From Psychrobacter sp. I-STPA6b (GTDB lineage: Bacteria; Pseudomonadota; Gammaproteobacteria; Pseudomonadales; Moraxellaceae), in the NCBI RefSeq assembly GCF_020662265.1, contig NZ_VEWM01000075.1, positions 186,001-250,000 on the forward strand: DNA of 64,000 nt, written 5' to 3'. The translations under genes and the position numbers were made by a program. Each line of letters begins with the position of its first letter. The stretch's first letter is position 1. Below are positions 46,658 to 58,113 of this stretch, in pieces. Below the pieces are notes generated by a model. That model made no database searches and was not told where the DNA came from. It saw only the letters and a program-made list of their open reading frames with translations.

Positions 46658-48355
46658 TTAAACAGACTGTGTACCATGATCTGCTTCGTGTTGCTCACGT
46701 AGTTTTTGACGTAAGACCTTGCCAACATTTGACTTGGGAAGCTCATCTATAAACTCAATATATCTTGGGCATTTGTAACCTGTCAGATTCTCTAAAGCAA
46801 ACTCTCGGATTTGCTCTTCTGTCACAGATTCATCTTTGCGTATGACATAAAGCTTTAATGACTCCCCTTGACGCTCATCAGGCACACCAATCAATGCACA
46901 ATCTATAACGCCTGAACACTCTGACATCACAGCTTCAACCTCATTAGGGAAGACATTAAATCCTGAAACCAATACCATATCCTTTTTACGGTCTAACAAA
47001 GTGATATAACCTTGCTCATCCATACTCACGATATCACCTGTCTTAAAATAACCATCATGCGTAAATACAGTTGAGTTGTCTTGGTTTAGATAGCCTGATG
47101 AAACATTAGGACCTTTGATACATAGCTCACCTGGCATACCAAAATCTACTTCATTTTCATCATCATCACGGATAGTGACATCCACACTAGGTAGTGGTAA
47201 ACCAATAGTACCATTATATTTTTTGTCGGTTACGATGTTCGCCGTACCAACAGCAACGCCTTCGGTCATACCCCAACCTTCAATCATAGGGCAGCCTGTT
47301 ACCTCAAGCCACTCTTTGGCTGTTTGTTCATTTGCTGCCATACCACCTGCTTGGGTTACAGTCAAATGAGAAAAATCTAACTTTTTAAAATCAGGCTGAC
47401 GCAACAATCCCTTAAATAACGTATTCACACCTGGAAAGAAATGGAATGGCTGTTTTGATAATACCTTAATCATATCCGGCATATCTCTTGGATTAGGAAT
47501 TAGAATTAAAGTATATCCTGCTCGTATGCCAAGTAGTGCTAACATAAAGGCAAAAATATGATAAATAGGCAAAGCCATCACCATATTAATATAGACATCA
47601 TTAATCTTTTGTGTGGCTGGGCGAGACCATGCTTCAGAGGACAAAGCAGCTGCAATCAAATTACGATGAGATAACATTGCTCCTTTTGATAGTCCAGTTG
47701 TCCCACCTGTATACTGATAGATAGCAATATCATCTTGAGTTGATTGGGGTGGAATAAAAGTATTAGATTTACCAACTTTTAAAACATCTGTAAATTTATA
47801 AACTTTATGCTTTGGATTATCCAAATTATACTTAGGTACTAATTTTTTGACATTACGGATAACCATATTGACCAAAAATCCCTTAATACCCATCAAATCG
47901 CCCATTTTGGAGACGATAATATGCTTTAAAGCAGTCTCATCAACGACCTGTTCTAAAGCTTGAGCAAAGTTATCAATTAAGAAAATTGTCTGAGCGCCAG
48001 AATCAATGAGCTGATGCTTTAGCTCTCGTCCTGTATAAAGCGGATTTATCGGAGTACAAATATATCCTGCTCGTAATATACCTACCATAATAGGTAAATA
48101 CTGAGGTGCATTTGGCATCATCAGAGCAACAACACTACCAACAGGTATATCTTTAAACTGTAACCAAGATGATACTGCATCAGCTAGTCTATCAACTTCT
48201 GCATAAGTGTGAGTAACTCCCATACAAGTAGTCAATGGTAAGTTACGATAACGTGCAAAGCTTGCGTTAAGCAGTTCTGTAACATTATGATAGGTATCGG
48301 TATATATGCTGTCTGGCACACCTTCTGGATAATGTGCTGTCCAAATTTTATTCAA
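46658..48355 (-). CDS. fadD: Long-chain fatty acid--CoA ligase
   Basis: A 565-residue acyl-CoA synthetase, which adenylates fatty acids and joins them to CoA. The ATP-binding P-loop is YQYTGGTTGLSKGAMLSHRN. The FACS motif region is present as DGYFKTGDIVSMDEQGYITL and DRKKDMVLVSGFNVFPNEVE, and the C-terminal lysine in LPKSNVGKVLRQKL. The length agrees with E. coli FadD (561). It starts activation of fatty acids for beta-oxidation. Confidence 0.92.
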   Translation of the reverse strand: MNKIWTAHYPEGVPDSIYTDTYHNVTELLNASFARYRNLPLTTCMGVTHTYAEVDRLADAVSSWLQFKDIPVGSVVALMMPNAPQYLPIMVGILRAGYICTPINPLYTGRELKHQLIDSGAQTIFLIDNFAQALEQVVDETALKHIIVSKMGDLMGIKGFLVNMVIRNVKKLVPKYNLDNPKHKVYKFTDVLKVGKSNTFIPPQSTQDDIAIYQYTGGTTGLSKGAMLSHRNLIAAALSSEAWSRPATQKINDVYINMVMALPIYHIFAFMLALLGIRAGYTLILIPNPRDMPDMIKVLSKQPFHFFPGVNTLFKGLLRQPDFKKLDFSHLTVTQAGGMAANEQTAKEWLEVTGCPMIEGWGMTEGVAVGTANIVTDKKYNGTIGLPLPSVDVTIRDDDENEVDFGMPGELCIKGPNVSSGYLNQDNSTVFTHDGYFKTGDIVSMDEQGYITLLDRKKDMVLVSGFNVFPNEVEAVMSECSGVIDCALIGVPDERQGESLKLYVIRKDESVTEEQIREFALENLTGYKCPRYIEFIDELPKSNVGKVLRQKLREQHEADHGTQSV

Positions 48356-50065
48356 ATTTGCCTCCCTTTTTTCAAAGCAAAAAACTATTTTGTATAAAAA
48401 TCATACACTGCAATATAAGCAAGCTTTATTCTTAAAAGATAAATATAGTAATAATACTAAATTTAAAAGTATTCTTAAATTAAATTATACCTAGCTTCTG
48501 TGCAATAATAAAGAAAATAAAAAAATAAAGTAGATAAATAATACAAGGCTTCCAAGGTATGACTCTTGATAAAACCAGAAACTGTAATGACTCACTATAT
48601 ACAGCTAAATACAGACAAAATATAGTACCTATAACCACATCATCTGTCATAAATGCTAATTAGCTATTTTATCTATCAGTATAGCACCAGTCCCCTTCAT
48701 ATCAAGGCTCGTTATGTCTTACATCAAGTATATTACTAATAAAAGATTAAAGAATTTCAATACTGAGCAATGAGTTAAGCTCAGTACTGTCATATCAATA
48801 TATATCAATGATACGTCTTTTTTATACTGCCAATCGGTTAAATAATATACTTTTGACAACTATAAAATAAAAACAATATTCACTTTATGGATATTATTTG
48901 TCATTTTTTATACTAAATTTTTATAATTACTTTGTTCTTATGATAATAGCCAATTCTATTAAAAATTATTACACTAAGATTAATCATAAATTAATAATAT
49001 TCAATGAGTATATAAACCTTATTTCATCTACCATTGGTTAACTATCACTTTGAGTGCATAGCTCTTCTATGGCTCTTTCAAAAAACACTGTTGCTCAGTA
49101 ATGGTACTACTGTCTTCTCGCTCAACTCATAAACTTAATCAACTTATCAGCACATACTGACTTAATACAACATTCTGGGTAATCATTCATCTTAATAGTT
49201 TTTTCATTATCTATATTTTGTGTATTCGTCCCTTGTTACTCTATCTGTTCTACATCCACTGACGGTAGCACAAAGTTTTGATAGGCGCTATCAAGACTTG
49301 ATTGGTTTGATTGATGAGTTATTGTTTGTGAATAGGCTTGTTGTTCATCCTACAAAAAACTATTCATTTTCTGTTTATCATCATAAGACAGGTTAATAAA
49401 TAACCAACAAGCAAAGTAACAATAACTGTAATAAAAATTAAGGTTTTTCATAATAATTATTATATAGTCAATACCCTTATGCTTATTGGTTTTTAAAACT
49501 AATCTAAAATACACAAGTAATATTAATAACTTTCATAAATGACTACGATTCATACTAACTTCGAATATCGTTAAATTCCAAAGTTAGTGTTTATATACTG
49601 CCCTTATTACCATACCATACACACCCTATAAGTTTTTGACTCACCATGGTTTATCTTACTCATAGCATATATACAGACTTTAACAGTTGCATAGACCATA
49701 TTACATCAGACTTACGCTTGAATCTCTACAGGTGTAAATGGCTCTTTTTAGGGTTAGCAGTATGTTTTATACTTGACTACTGCTTACCATCTCCACCACC
49801 TCCATATAAGATTAACAGACATGACCAATATGAACGTAGTTATTAAACCTTTTCTATAGAACACGCCCTACGCTAAATTAAAATTTAATATAAAATAAAT
49901 TTTTTATAACCTATAGTATACTATTAGTTTTGTAAATATTAACAATATAGTTTTTACAATTTCTTGATATATTTCAAAAAATACAAAATAATAAAAGTAA
50001 GGTACAATATAATATAGTAAATAACACCTCTTTCTCACTCTATCTACTGATACTCTCATTTGCCT
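48356..50065. other. 1.7-kb region with no convincing gene
   Basis: This stretch between fadD (minus) and the MFS gene (plus) is AT-rich and has stops in all frames. The longest plus-strand frame, 49646-49846 (66 codons), lacks a ribosome site but has a hydrophobic segment (WLFLGLAVCFILDYCL) and cannot be fully dismissed. Inverted repeats: TACTGAGC/GCTCAGTA (48761-48768, 48779-48786) and ACTAACTT/AAGTTAGT (49554-49561, 49581-49588). It may be a decayed gene or hold an unrecognised RNA. Confidence 0.6.
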
Positions 50066-51436
50066 ATGCTCTCTAGCACTCAAGCCAAATATTTGCCATA
50101 TATATTAGCAACTGCTTTATTTGTGCAGATATTGCATGGTGCAATTATTCATACAGCATTGCCACAGATTGCAGCCGCTTTAGGCGAGTCCACCCATCGC
50201 ATGCAGTGGGTAAATATCAGCTATGTATTAGCCATGGCAGTGTGTATTCCCATCAGTGGTTATATGGCGGATAAACATGGTACAAGGCGTATATTTTTAA
50301 TTGCGGTCTTTATTTTTTGTATTGGCTCGCTATTGTGTGCTATGTCTCATAATTTGTTTTTTTTGATTGTCTCCAGAATGGCTCAAGGTGTGGGCGGGGC
50401 GATGATGATGCCCATTGCTCGGCTTATTCTCATTAAGTCTTATCCACGAGAAAAGCTGTTATCCATTATGAATTATGCCATCTTGCCTGCCATTATTGCA
50501 CCATTTGTTGGACCTATTTTGGGAGAATATGTGGTCAAATATGTCAGCTGGCAAGCTTTATTTTTGATTAATCTGCCTCTTGGTATGTTGGGGCTTATTT
50601 TAGGTCGCTGGTTGATACCCAATTTGTATGAACCTGTACAAAAGTTTGATTGGCGTGGGTTTTATTTATTTGCAATGGCTGCCTTTCATTTTCATTTGTC
50701 TATTTATCTAATATCTCGCAATGAGCTGGTGATTTATGCCACTTTAGAAGGATTATATGCCTTTGTTTTGGTTTACCGTTATGTTAGACATGCCCGTAAA
50801 GCTGACTATCCTTTATTTCCATTAGATTTATTTGCCTTGCGTACCTTTCGTATTGGCTTAATAGGTAATTTTTTAACACGTTTAGGGGTTAGTGCTATTC
50901 CGCTATTATTGCCGTTATTGCTACAAGTTAACTTTGGCTATTCAGCCATTGAGACGGGGTGGCTATTGGTAGTGGTAGCATTGGGAGCTATTTTGATTAA
51001 GCCTTGGCTAAAAAGCATTACCAAGCGGTTAAGTTATCGTAGAATATTGGTGTTAAACACCACAACTTTGGGATTATTAATTATTATTTTGTCACATTTT
51101 CATCAAGGCATTTCGTGGCTTTGGTTTATGCCAGTTTTGCTGTTGCTTGGGGTATGCAGTGCGATACATTTTAATACCATGACGACCATTACAGTGGGCG
51201 ACTTATCTACTCAGCAAGTCGCCAGTGGTAATAGTTTGCTGTCTATTAATCAGCAATTTGCGGTCAGTTTTGGTACGCTTTTTGTGGTGATAACATTGCA
51301 TATTTTACAAGATAATAAAATCATGCATGGTCTTGCAAGTTTTCAGATGATATCTTGGATATTGGGTGTGGTCACCATTTTATCAGGTTTATACTTTTTA
51401 CGACTTCAACCTGATGATGGTAAAGGCACGTATTAA
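50066..51436 (+). CDS. MFS multidrug exporter (DHA2 type, MdtD-like)
   Basis: A 456-residue inner-membrane protein with about 13-14 spans. The MFS motif A loop is GYMADKHGTRRIFL, and motif C-like GYAILPAI-type residues follow (NYAILPAIIAPFVGPILGEY), typical of proton-driven antiporters. The ATG at 50066 is preferred to a TTG two codons earlier. The resemblance is closest to MdtD/EmrB-like drug exporters. No regulator or membrane-fusion partner is adjacent, so the substrate is unknown. Confidence 0.85.
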   Translation: MLSSTQAKYLPYILATALFVQILHGAIIHTALPQIAAALGESTHRMQWVNISYVLAMAVCIPISGYMADKHGTRRIFLIAVFIFCIGSLLCAMSHNLFFLIVSRMAQGVGGAMMMPIARLILIKSYPREKLLSIMNYAILPAIIAPFVGPILGEYVVKYVSWQALFLINLPLGMLGLILGRWLIPNLYEPVQKFDWRGFYLFAMAAFHFHLSIYLISRNELVIYATLEGLYAFVLVYRYVRHARKADYPLFPLDLFALRTFRIGLIGNFLTRLGVSAIPLLLPLLLQVNFGYSAIETGWLLVVVALGAILIKPWLKSITKRLSYRRILVLNTTTLGLLIIILSHFHQGISWLWFMPVLLLLGVCSAIHFNTMTTITVGDLSTQQVASGNSLLSINQQFAVSFGTLFVVITLHILQDNKIMHGLASFQMISWILGVVTILSGLYFLRLQPDDGKGTY

Positions 51437-51499
51437 ATACTTTTAATTTTCAATATCACCAATATCGGCTTACTTGCCAGCGTCACTATTAATAGAGTT

Positions 51500-51508
51500 T
51501 GTTATAAT
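51500..51508 (+). promoter_or_regulatory. purB promoter, extended -10
   Basis: TGTTATAAT is an extended -10 with a perfect hexamer at 51503-51508, about 85 bp before the purB ATG. No PurR-like box was recognised nearby. Confidence 0.6.
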
Positions 51509-51588
51509 GTCGCCGTTATTCAAACCCTGTCATACTTTTTGGCAAATTTTACTTTAAAATTTTAATTGCTTTATATTAATAAGGATAA

Positions 51589-52992
<1,404 letters not shown>

Positions 52993-53028
52993 GATTAGTG
53001 TAATAATCTTGTTATAGAGCAAGACCAG

Positions 53029-53073
53029 CTAGGCTTTAACCTATTGTTATTGCTATATTGGGTTAAAGCCTAG
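53029..53073 (+). terminator. 13-bp perfect hairpin after purB
   Basis: CTAGGCTTTAACC (53029-53041) and GGTTAAAGCCTAG (53061-53073) are exact complements with a 19-base loop. It lies 36 bp past the purB stop and 15 bp before the next ATG. The T-run is weak, so it may attenuate rather than fully stop transcription. Confidence 0.65.
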
Positions 53074-53088
53074 TTATTGAGATAAGCC

Positions 53089-54333
53089 ATGCCTACAATC
53101 AATAAAAAGAAAATATTATTAGGGATTATCAGCATACCAATTATTATTTTTATTGGCTGGTGTTTATCGTTGGCTTATCTACTATTTATTGAAGTCCCAT
53201 CACAAGTCCATAACAAAAATATATTAAGCACCTCTTTAAGTGCTTATGCAGAAACAACAACACTACCTGCTGAAGATATTTATCAAGTACTCAATGACTT
53301 TAAAGACACACATCATTTAAATTTACATGAATTATCCGAGTTAGTGGCACTCATTGATATTAATGGGTTGATACACCAATATCGGTTTAAAGGGGATATT
53401 TATCCTGCTGGTGAATTACAGATTTTCCCCCAACGTTTTACTTATCGTATGAGTAGTACGGGTGTTAATGATACAGATGATGAGTTAGCTTATAATAACC
53501 TAACAAATACATTGGTAATTACTGACCCATCTATGATGGATATAAATTCAATAATTACCACCTATTCTGATACAGATATTTGTCATATTTCATTGCTAAT
53601 TTTTGATAAAAAGCATGATAAAGGGCAAGCTCGCTACTTATCAACAAAAAATTCTTTTGGCACTTATTTATCAAGCGACTTTTATAATTCTCATAACCTC
53701 CATAACTTTCATGACAATCAACCAGAAAATCAAAACTCACAGGAACATCAAGAATTACAAACAACCAATAAAACTAATCAGCCCAATAACTCCAACCAAA
53801 AAAGTAAAAGTAATTGTTTTTACCAACAAGTTTTGGATACAAATAACTTTTCATTAAAGCGTGATTTGCCTGATAATATCAATGAGGCACAAATTCAACA
53901 AGCACAAATACTAGTGGATACGCTCAATACATTTAAACAAAAACATCACCTTGCTAATGGTACAGTGGCAGAAGTATTATCAAAAAGTAATTTGCCAACC
54001 GTTGAGCTAACCTATCATAACCGCTATCAAGATGGTGATATGTTAATAACTTCTGATGGATATCAATTACCAAACTCTCAATACCAGACATTAACTGTCA
54101 ATGACAATACATCAGAGCAAACAATGCTGGTGATAATAGAAAATAGCAGTGGTGAACAATATCATGTGATTAGCAAACCCATAACAGATACTCAAAATAT
54201 GAATTTACTTGTCTTTATTGATAACAAGGCTTTTATCTATCCTATAGCAAATATGAACTCTGTCATTATTCGTCAGCCAAAAGCGACAGGTTTAAAAAAT
54301 ATTTTTAATAAATTTTTAAATGTTTTTAGTTAA
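53089..54333 (+). CDS. Unrecognised membrane-anchored protein with duplicated domain
   Basis: I do not recognise a family. The 414 residues begin with one membrane span (ILLGIISIPIIIFIGWCLSL), so the rest is probably periplasmic. Two similar units are visible: residues ~64-120 (VLNDFKDTHHLNLHELSELV ... QYRFKGDIYPAGELQIF) and ~277-335 (VDTLNTFKQKHHLANGTVAE ... TYHNRYQDGDMLITSDGYQL). Between them is a low-complexity Asn/Gln/His linker (about 200-245). It follows purB by 96 bp and may be partly co-transcribed. Confidence 0.75.
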   Translation: MPTINKKKILLGIISIPIIIFIGWCLSLAYLLFIEVPSQVHNKNILSTSLSAYAETTTLPAEDIYQVLNDFKDTHHLNLHELSELVALIDINGLIHQYRFKGDIYPAGELQIFPQRFTYRMSSTGVNDTDDELAYNNLTNTLVITDPSMMDINSIITTYSDTDICHISLLIFDKKHDKGQARYLSTKNSFGTYLSSDFYNSHNLHNFHDNQPENQNSQEHQELQTTNKTNQPNNSNQKSKSNCFYQQVLDTNNFSLKRDLPDNINEAQIQQAQILVDTLNTFKQKHHLANGTVAEVLSKSNLPTVELTYHNRYQDGDMLITSDGYQLPNSQYQTLTVNDNTSEQTMLVIIENSSGEQYHVISKPITDTQNMNLLVFIDNKAFIYPIANMNSVIIRQPKATGLKNIFNKFLNVFS

Positions 54334-54372
54334 ACACTATTTAGGGATAAATTAAAAGGATAAATATAGAAA

Positions 54373-55023
54373 ATGCCCCCTAAACCTAACCCCAAACCCT
54401 TTAACTGCACCGTCTATACCAGTGTTATCATTGTTTTACTAATGATGGGATTGGCAAGTATTAATCCATTAGAATGGTCAAGTTATCTGTTGCACCAAGC
54501 AGGTACGGTGATTGTATTAATTGGGCTATTATTAGCATATCGGTATTTGGCGGTAAAAACGTCCTCATTTGTGCTGGCATGCGGGTTTTTGCTGGTGCAT
54601 ATCATTGGGGCAAGATATTTGTATTCTTATGTGCCTTATGATGATTGGTTACATGCAATTTTTGGGATTAAACTCAATGACATCATGGGTTGGCAACGCA
54701 ATATGTACGACCGTTTGGTGCATTTTTGCTATGGTTTGTTATTATTTGCAGTAATGCGAGATATTACCCGTAGTCTGTTCCCCTCGCTAAATAGCAAGCA
54801 ATGTATCGCCATTGTATTAATGGTCAATATGTCAAGCAGTATGCTTTATGAGTTATTCGAGTGGGGCATTGCCATTGGGCTATCACCTGAAGACGCAGAG
54901 CGATATAATGGGCAACAAGGCGACATGTGGGACGCCCATAAAGATATGGCGTTGGCGTTATTGGGTGGAATTGTTGGACTGTGTGTGAGTACTGTTATCA
55001 GTATGATAAAGGACAATACATGA
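54373..55023 (+). CDS. DUF2238 (YjdF-like) membrane protein
   Basis: A 216-residue inner-membrane protein with about six spans. The family marks DDWLHAIFG, YDRLVHFCYGLLLFAVMRD, YELFEWGIAIGLSPEDAERYNGQQ and GDMWDAHKDMALALLGG are all present. The function of DUF2238 proteins is not established. It starts 39 bp after the previous gene and probably shares its transcript. Confidence 0.82.
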   Translation: MPPKPNPKPFNCTVYTSVIIVLLMMGLASINPLEWSSYLLHQAGTVIVLIGLLLAYRYLAVKTSSFVLACGFLLVHIIGARYLYSYVPYDDWLHAIFGIKLNDIMGWQRNMYDRLVHFCYGLLLFAVMRDITRSLFPSLNSKQCIAIVLMVNMSSSMLYELFEWGIAIGLSPEDAERYNGQQGDMWDAHKDMALALLGGIVGLCVSTVISMIKDNT

Positions 55024-55079
55024 AATATGAGACTGCTTTGGTATTTGATATTGAGCCCAAACAGTTGGTTTTTAGCATA

Positions 55080-55330
55080 TTAACCAATCTTACCCAATAA
55101 CAAGAACTCATTTTTCAAAAGACCATTAATCCGTTCAACTAAAGCATTTTAAAGAATACCGTATGATGCTTTTTTTGTTTTCTTCATCCTTCTCATCAAT
55201 GGCTTCAATGACTTTACCTATAGTCAATTTTCAAGATAATAGTAGGGTTCGTACTTTTTCGTCTACTAGCTCTCGCTGTGCTTATTTCTTCTTTGCTATC
55301 TATTTATAAACTCCTTTGGTGTAAGCTTAT
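55080..55330 (-). pseudogene. IS3-type transposase relic
   Basis: On the minus strand the frame ALVERINGLLKNEFLLLGK followed by a stop (complement about 55083-55145) looks like the C-terminal end of an IS3-family OrfB transposase. Further upstream, to about 55300, only scattered frame pieces such as ELVDEKVRTLLLS remain, with stops and shifts. No full insertion sequence or clear ends are left. Confidence 0.5.
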
Positions 55331-55363
55331 TTTAGGACAGGACATCTCATGCTTTCTGGAAAT

Positions 55364-55393
55364 TAAAAAAGCTGGGTAACTTCTTACCCAGCT
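55364..55393 (-). terminator. Terminator of the PliG-like gene
   Basis: GCTGGGTAA (55371-55379) pairs exactly with TTACCCAGC (55384-55392), loop CTTC. On the minus strand it is followed by TTTTTTAATTT, about 40 bp after the stop of the upstream gene. Confidence 0.92.
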
Positions 55394-55431
55394 TCTCTAA
55401 AATAAGTCTTCATAAACTTATTTTTAAATAA

Positions 55432-55842
55432 TTATTTGATAGTTACAGTCAAATAAAATGGCTTTGGTGTATTACCCTGACGAGCTTGGTTACGAGGTTG
55501 TAGTACACGGATTGTATACTCACCTGTCTTAGGTAGTGTAATTGCACCTTCGCTCAAATCTTGAGAGTTTTCACCATATAGCATTGGGTATAAGTTACTG
55601 CTACCAATAATATCAGCACTTACTTTTTGACCAGCATTAGCTCGGAAAATATACTCACAGTATTTATCACCTTTGATAGCACCAGCACGATTGATATCAT
55701 AACGTCCAGATGCCATACGTAGCTCTTTTACACCACAGTCTGCTGTATAGTGCAAAGGACCTGCTTGTGCTGACATCATGCCCATACTCATTGTAGTGGC
55801 TGTCGCTAATGCTAGTGAACCGAAAAACTTTGTCATACGCAT
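55432..55842 (-). CDS. Exported PliG-like protein (putative g-type lysozyme inhibitor)
   Basis: A 136-residue protein with a signal peptide cut after SAQA (about residue 27). The mature part is a small beta domain: ADCGVKELRMASGRYDI, YCEYIFRANAGQKVSADIIG, then GEYTIRVLQPRNQARQGN and PFYLTVTIK. The order and the C-terminal YTIxVxxxRNxAR pattern resemble PliG, the periplasmic inhibitor of goose-type lysozyme. Two cysteines (mature positions near 9 and 36) could form a disulfide. The match is by pattern only. Confidence 0.6.
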   Translation of the reverse strand: MRMTKFFGSLALATATTMSMGMMSAQAGPLHYTADCGVKELRMASGRYDINRAGAIKGDKYCEYIFRANAGQKVSADIIGSSNLYPMLYGENSQDLSEGAITLPKTGEYTIRVLQPRNQARQGNTPKPFYLTVTIK

Positions 55843-55965
55843 CTTATACTCCTTAAATATTTAGTTAAGTGCTTAATAAGTGTTGAAGCACAATTATGAG
55901 ATAGTTCATAAAAAATAACCATCTAATTTCGTAAAGAAATATTAAGCAAATGTTAACTACCTATT

Positions 55966-57642
55966 TTAATATTGCTCTTTTGGTTTTAATGCAGCAGCAA
56001 TATCTGCCAATAAAGGTGGAATATCATGTTTATCAGTAATCACCTCTAAAAATACCATTTTATCTGGAGTTTCTTGCATTTGCTTTAAGGCTAATTTTAG
56101 CTCTTTGGGTGTGGTAGCACATAGCATCAAGCAATTGTCATCTGTCGCACCAAATGCTTGAGGCATTACTTGCCAGTCACAACGCGGAATATCATTATAT
56201 GGCTGGTGTTCACCATGTATGGCACGCTCTACTGTATAGCCTTCGTTATTAATCAGTATAATGGCTGGGTTTAATTTTTCACGAAGCATGGTTGCTAAGT
56301 CTTGTATGGTTAATAGCGCAGAACCATCACCAATTAACAATACACTACGTTTATTTGGTGAGGCAACTCCTGCACCTAAACAAGCTGGCAAGGTATATCC
56401 AATTGAGCCCCACATTGGCTGACCATAAAAGGTTACGCCTTCTGGTAGCCGAACGTCACTAATACCAAAATAGGCTGTGCCTTGGTCAGCAAAGACCAAA
56501 TTATGAGCCTCTAGCTTAGTAGCAATCATATGCCATAAGTCATCTTGACGAATAGGATCATCATCATTGCCTTGCTGCTGATGAATCTCTACAGACTCTA
56601 GTAGTGGTTTTGCCATTACGTCAATACCTGATGTTAAGACTTCATGTAATGCTTGCAATGAGTCTTGTAAGGCTATAGGTGCAAATATCTGCCCACCTAC
56701 ACTGGCACGTTCATAGTGCAAGTCGATCACTCGACCTTCATCAATATTTTGACTAAAACCAGCCGTTGTGGTGTCTGTGTAGTTCACTCCAATCTTAATC
56801 AAACATTCACAATTTTCTACAGCATCTTTGACCACAGGACGTGAGGCAACTCCTGCATAAGTACCCGCCCAACGCTCGCTATGCTCATCAAGCAATGACT
56901 TCCCCCAAGACAACGTGGTGTAAGGGATATCTGTATCAGCAATCAAAGCTTTTAACTGATTTTGTAGCCCCATTCGATGTACCATCAAATCAGCCATTAA
57001 TGTTGTTGTCTTTTTAGGAATAAACTGCAATAACGCAGACTTGAAATCTGCCAATGCCGCTTGGCTGGTAATGTCTTCTACACTATCTATTAGCTTGGTT
57101 GAAGGTGGATAAATAGGTAGCTTGGCAATATCAGGTGAAAGTAGCAGGTAACCAGGGCGCTGTTTTTTTAATATCAGCCGAATAACACGATCAATTTCTG
57201 AGGCAGCATTTTCTGGTGTAATTTTTGCTCGTGCTATCGTCACAGGCTCTACCATCTTAATAAAATGGTTAAAATAACCATCACCTAATGTATGGTGAAT
57301 ACGTCGTTTGGTATCTTGTAAAGTCGTCGCTGGTGCACCAACAATGTGCAATACAGGGGCATACTCTGCATATGAACCAGCGGTAGCATTGATAGCGGAT
57401 AACTCCCCTACTCCAAATGTTGTTACCATAGCTGCAAAGCCACGTTCACGTGCATAACCATCAGCAGCATAACCTGCATTTAGCTCATTGGTATTACCAA
57501 TCCAACGTAGTTTATCTGAGGCAATGATATTATCTAAAAATGGTAGGTTAAAATCTCCGGGAACACCAAAAATATCACTAGCACCTGCCTCAGCAATACG
57601 ATCAAAAAGATAGTCTGCGATGGTATAACTTGTATTTGTCAT
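55966..57642 (-). CDS. Thiamine-diphosphate 2-oxo acid decarboxylase (indolepyruvate/pyruvate decarboxylase)
   Basis: A 558-residue enzyme of the PDC/IPDC family. The catalytic Glu is in NTNELNAGYAADGYAR, and the HH motif of this family is in RRIHHTLGDG. The thiamine-diphosphate motif is LLIGDGSALLTIQDLATML ... ILINNEGYTVE. The family decarboxylates pyruvate or aromatic/branched 2-oxo acids to aldehydes. The substrate cannot be fixed here; indolepyruvate decarboxylase is the usual label for such bacterial proteins. It stands alone. Confidence 0.88.
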   Translation of the reverse strand: MTNTSYTIADYLFDRIAEAGASDIFGVPGDFNLPFLDNIIASDKLRWIGNTNELNAGYAADGYARERGFAAMVTTFGVGELSAINATAGSYAEYAPVLHIVGAPATTLQDTKRRIHHTLGDGYFNHFIKMVEPVTIARAKITPENAASEIDRVIRLILKKQRPGYLLLSPDIAKLPIYPPSTKLIDSVEDITSQAALADFKSALLQFIPKKTTTLMADLMVHRMGLQNQLKALIADTDIPYTTLSWGKSLLDEHSERWAGTYAGVASRPVVKDAVENCECLIKIGVNYTDTTTAGFSQNIDEGRVIDLHYERASVGGQIFAPIALQDSLQALHEVLTSGIDVMAKPLLESVEIHQQQGNDDDPIRQDDLWHMIATKLEAHNLVFADQGTAYFGISDVRLPEGVTFYGQPMWGSIGYTLPACLGAGVASPNKRSVLLIGDGSALLTIQDLATMLREKLNPAIILINNEGYTVERAIHGEHQPYNDIPRCDWQVMPQAFGATDDNCLMLCATTPKELKLALKQMQETPDKMVFLEVITDKHDIPPLLADIAAALKPKEQY

Positions 57643-57802
57643 TATCCTCTTCCAGTTTGTTGTTTATGAAAAGAATTATGGATGTTGTATCCATTTGATG
57701 GATAGCATCCAAGATTTAATATAATAAATATTAGTTATACCATGAGTTACTTAATTTGATAAGTATAGTTTTGCCACTGAGAAATTTTTTTGCTAAAAAA
57801 TA
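57643..57802. other. Intergenic between the decarboxylase and tRNA-Gly
   Basis: The stretch contains the decarboxylase promoter region (minus strand) and ends at the tRNA promoter. The sequence CCATTTGATGGATAGCATCC around 57690-57709 includes short repeats of ATCCA/GGATA. No gene is seen. Confidence 0.4.
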
Positions 57803-57830
57803 TTGACAGTACAATATAGTAGCGTATAAT
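57803..57830 (+). promoter_or_regulatory. tRNA-Gly promoter
   Basis: Perfect -35 TTGACA (57803-57808) and perfect -10 TATAAT (57825-57830), spaced by 16 bp. GCGCCC-like discriminator bases (ACGCCC) follow, as is common for stable RNA promoters. Confidence 0.9.
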
Positions 57831-57878
57831 ACGCCCTCACAACGATATAGATACTCACTTTATCTATATGTGCTATAT

Positions 57879-57954
57879 GCGGGAATAGCTCAGCTGGTAG
57901 AGCACAACCTTGCCAAGGTTGGGGTCGCGAGTTCGAATCTCGTTTCCCGCTCCA
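57879..57954 (+). tRNA. tRNA-Gly(GCC)
   Basis: A 76-nt cloverleaf including an encoded CCA. The acceptor stem is GCGGGAA/TTCCCGC and the D-loop is AGCTCAGCTGGTAGAGCA. The anticodon loop TTGCCAA holds GCC, and the T-arm is CGAGTTCGAATCTCG. It is preceded by a consensus promoter and followed by a terminator hairpin. tRNA-Gly genes are frequent attachment sites; no integrase or repeated 3' end is visible here. Confidence 0.98.
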
Positions 57955-57965
57955 AATTCTTAAAA

Positions 57966-58005
57966 AGCCACACACCAAATATAAAAGGTAGTGTGGTTTT
58001 TTTTT
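57966..58005 (+). terminator. Terminator after tRNA-Gly
   Basis: CCACAC (57968-57973) pairs with GTGTGG (57991-57996), followed by a run of nine T. The loop is long but the T-run is strong. Confidence 0.8.
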
Positions 58006-58113
58006 GCCTTAAAATTAAGGGTTTATAAGATTTTTCGTTAAAATAAAAAAATATAATTGATAATATATTATTAACAGTAGTTTTGGCTGAAATACCGAGC
58101 GTGACCATTTCAT

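Noticed and set aside
57793-58108. Minus-strand frames across tRNA-Gly
   Set aside because: They are antisense to a clear tRNA and its terminator.
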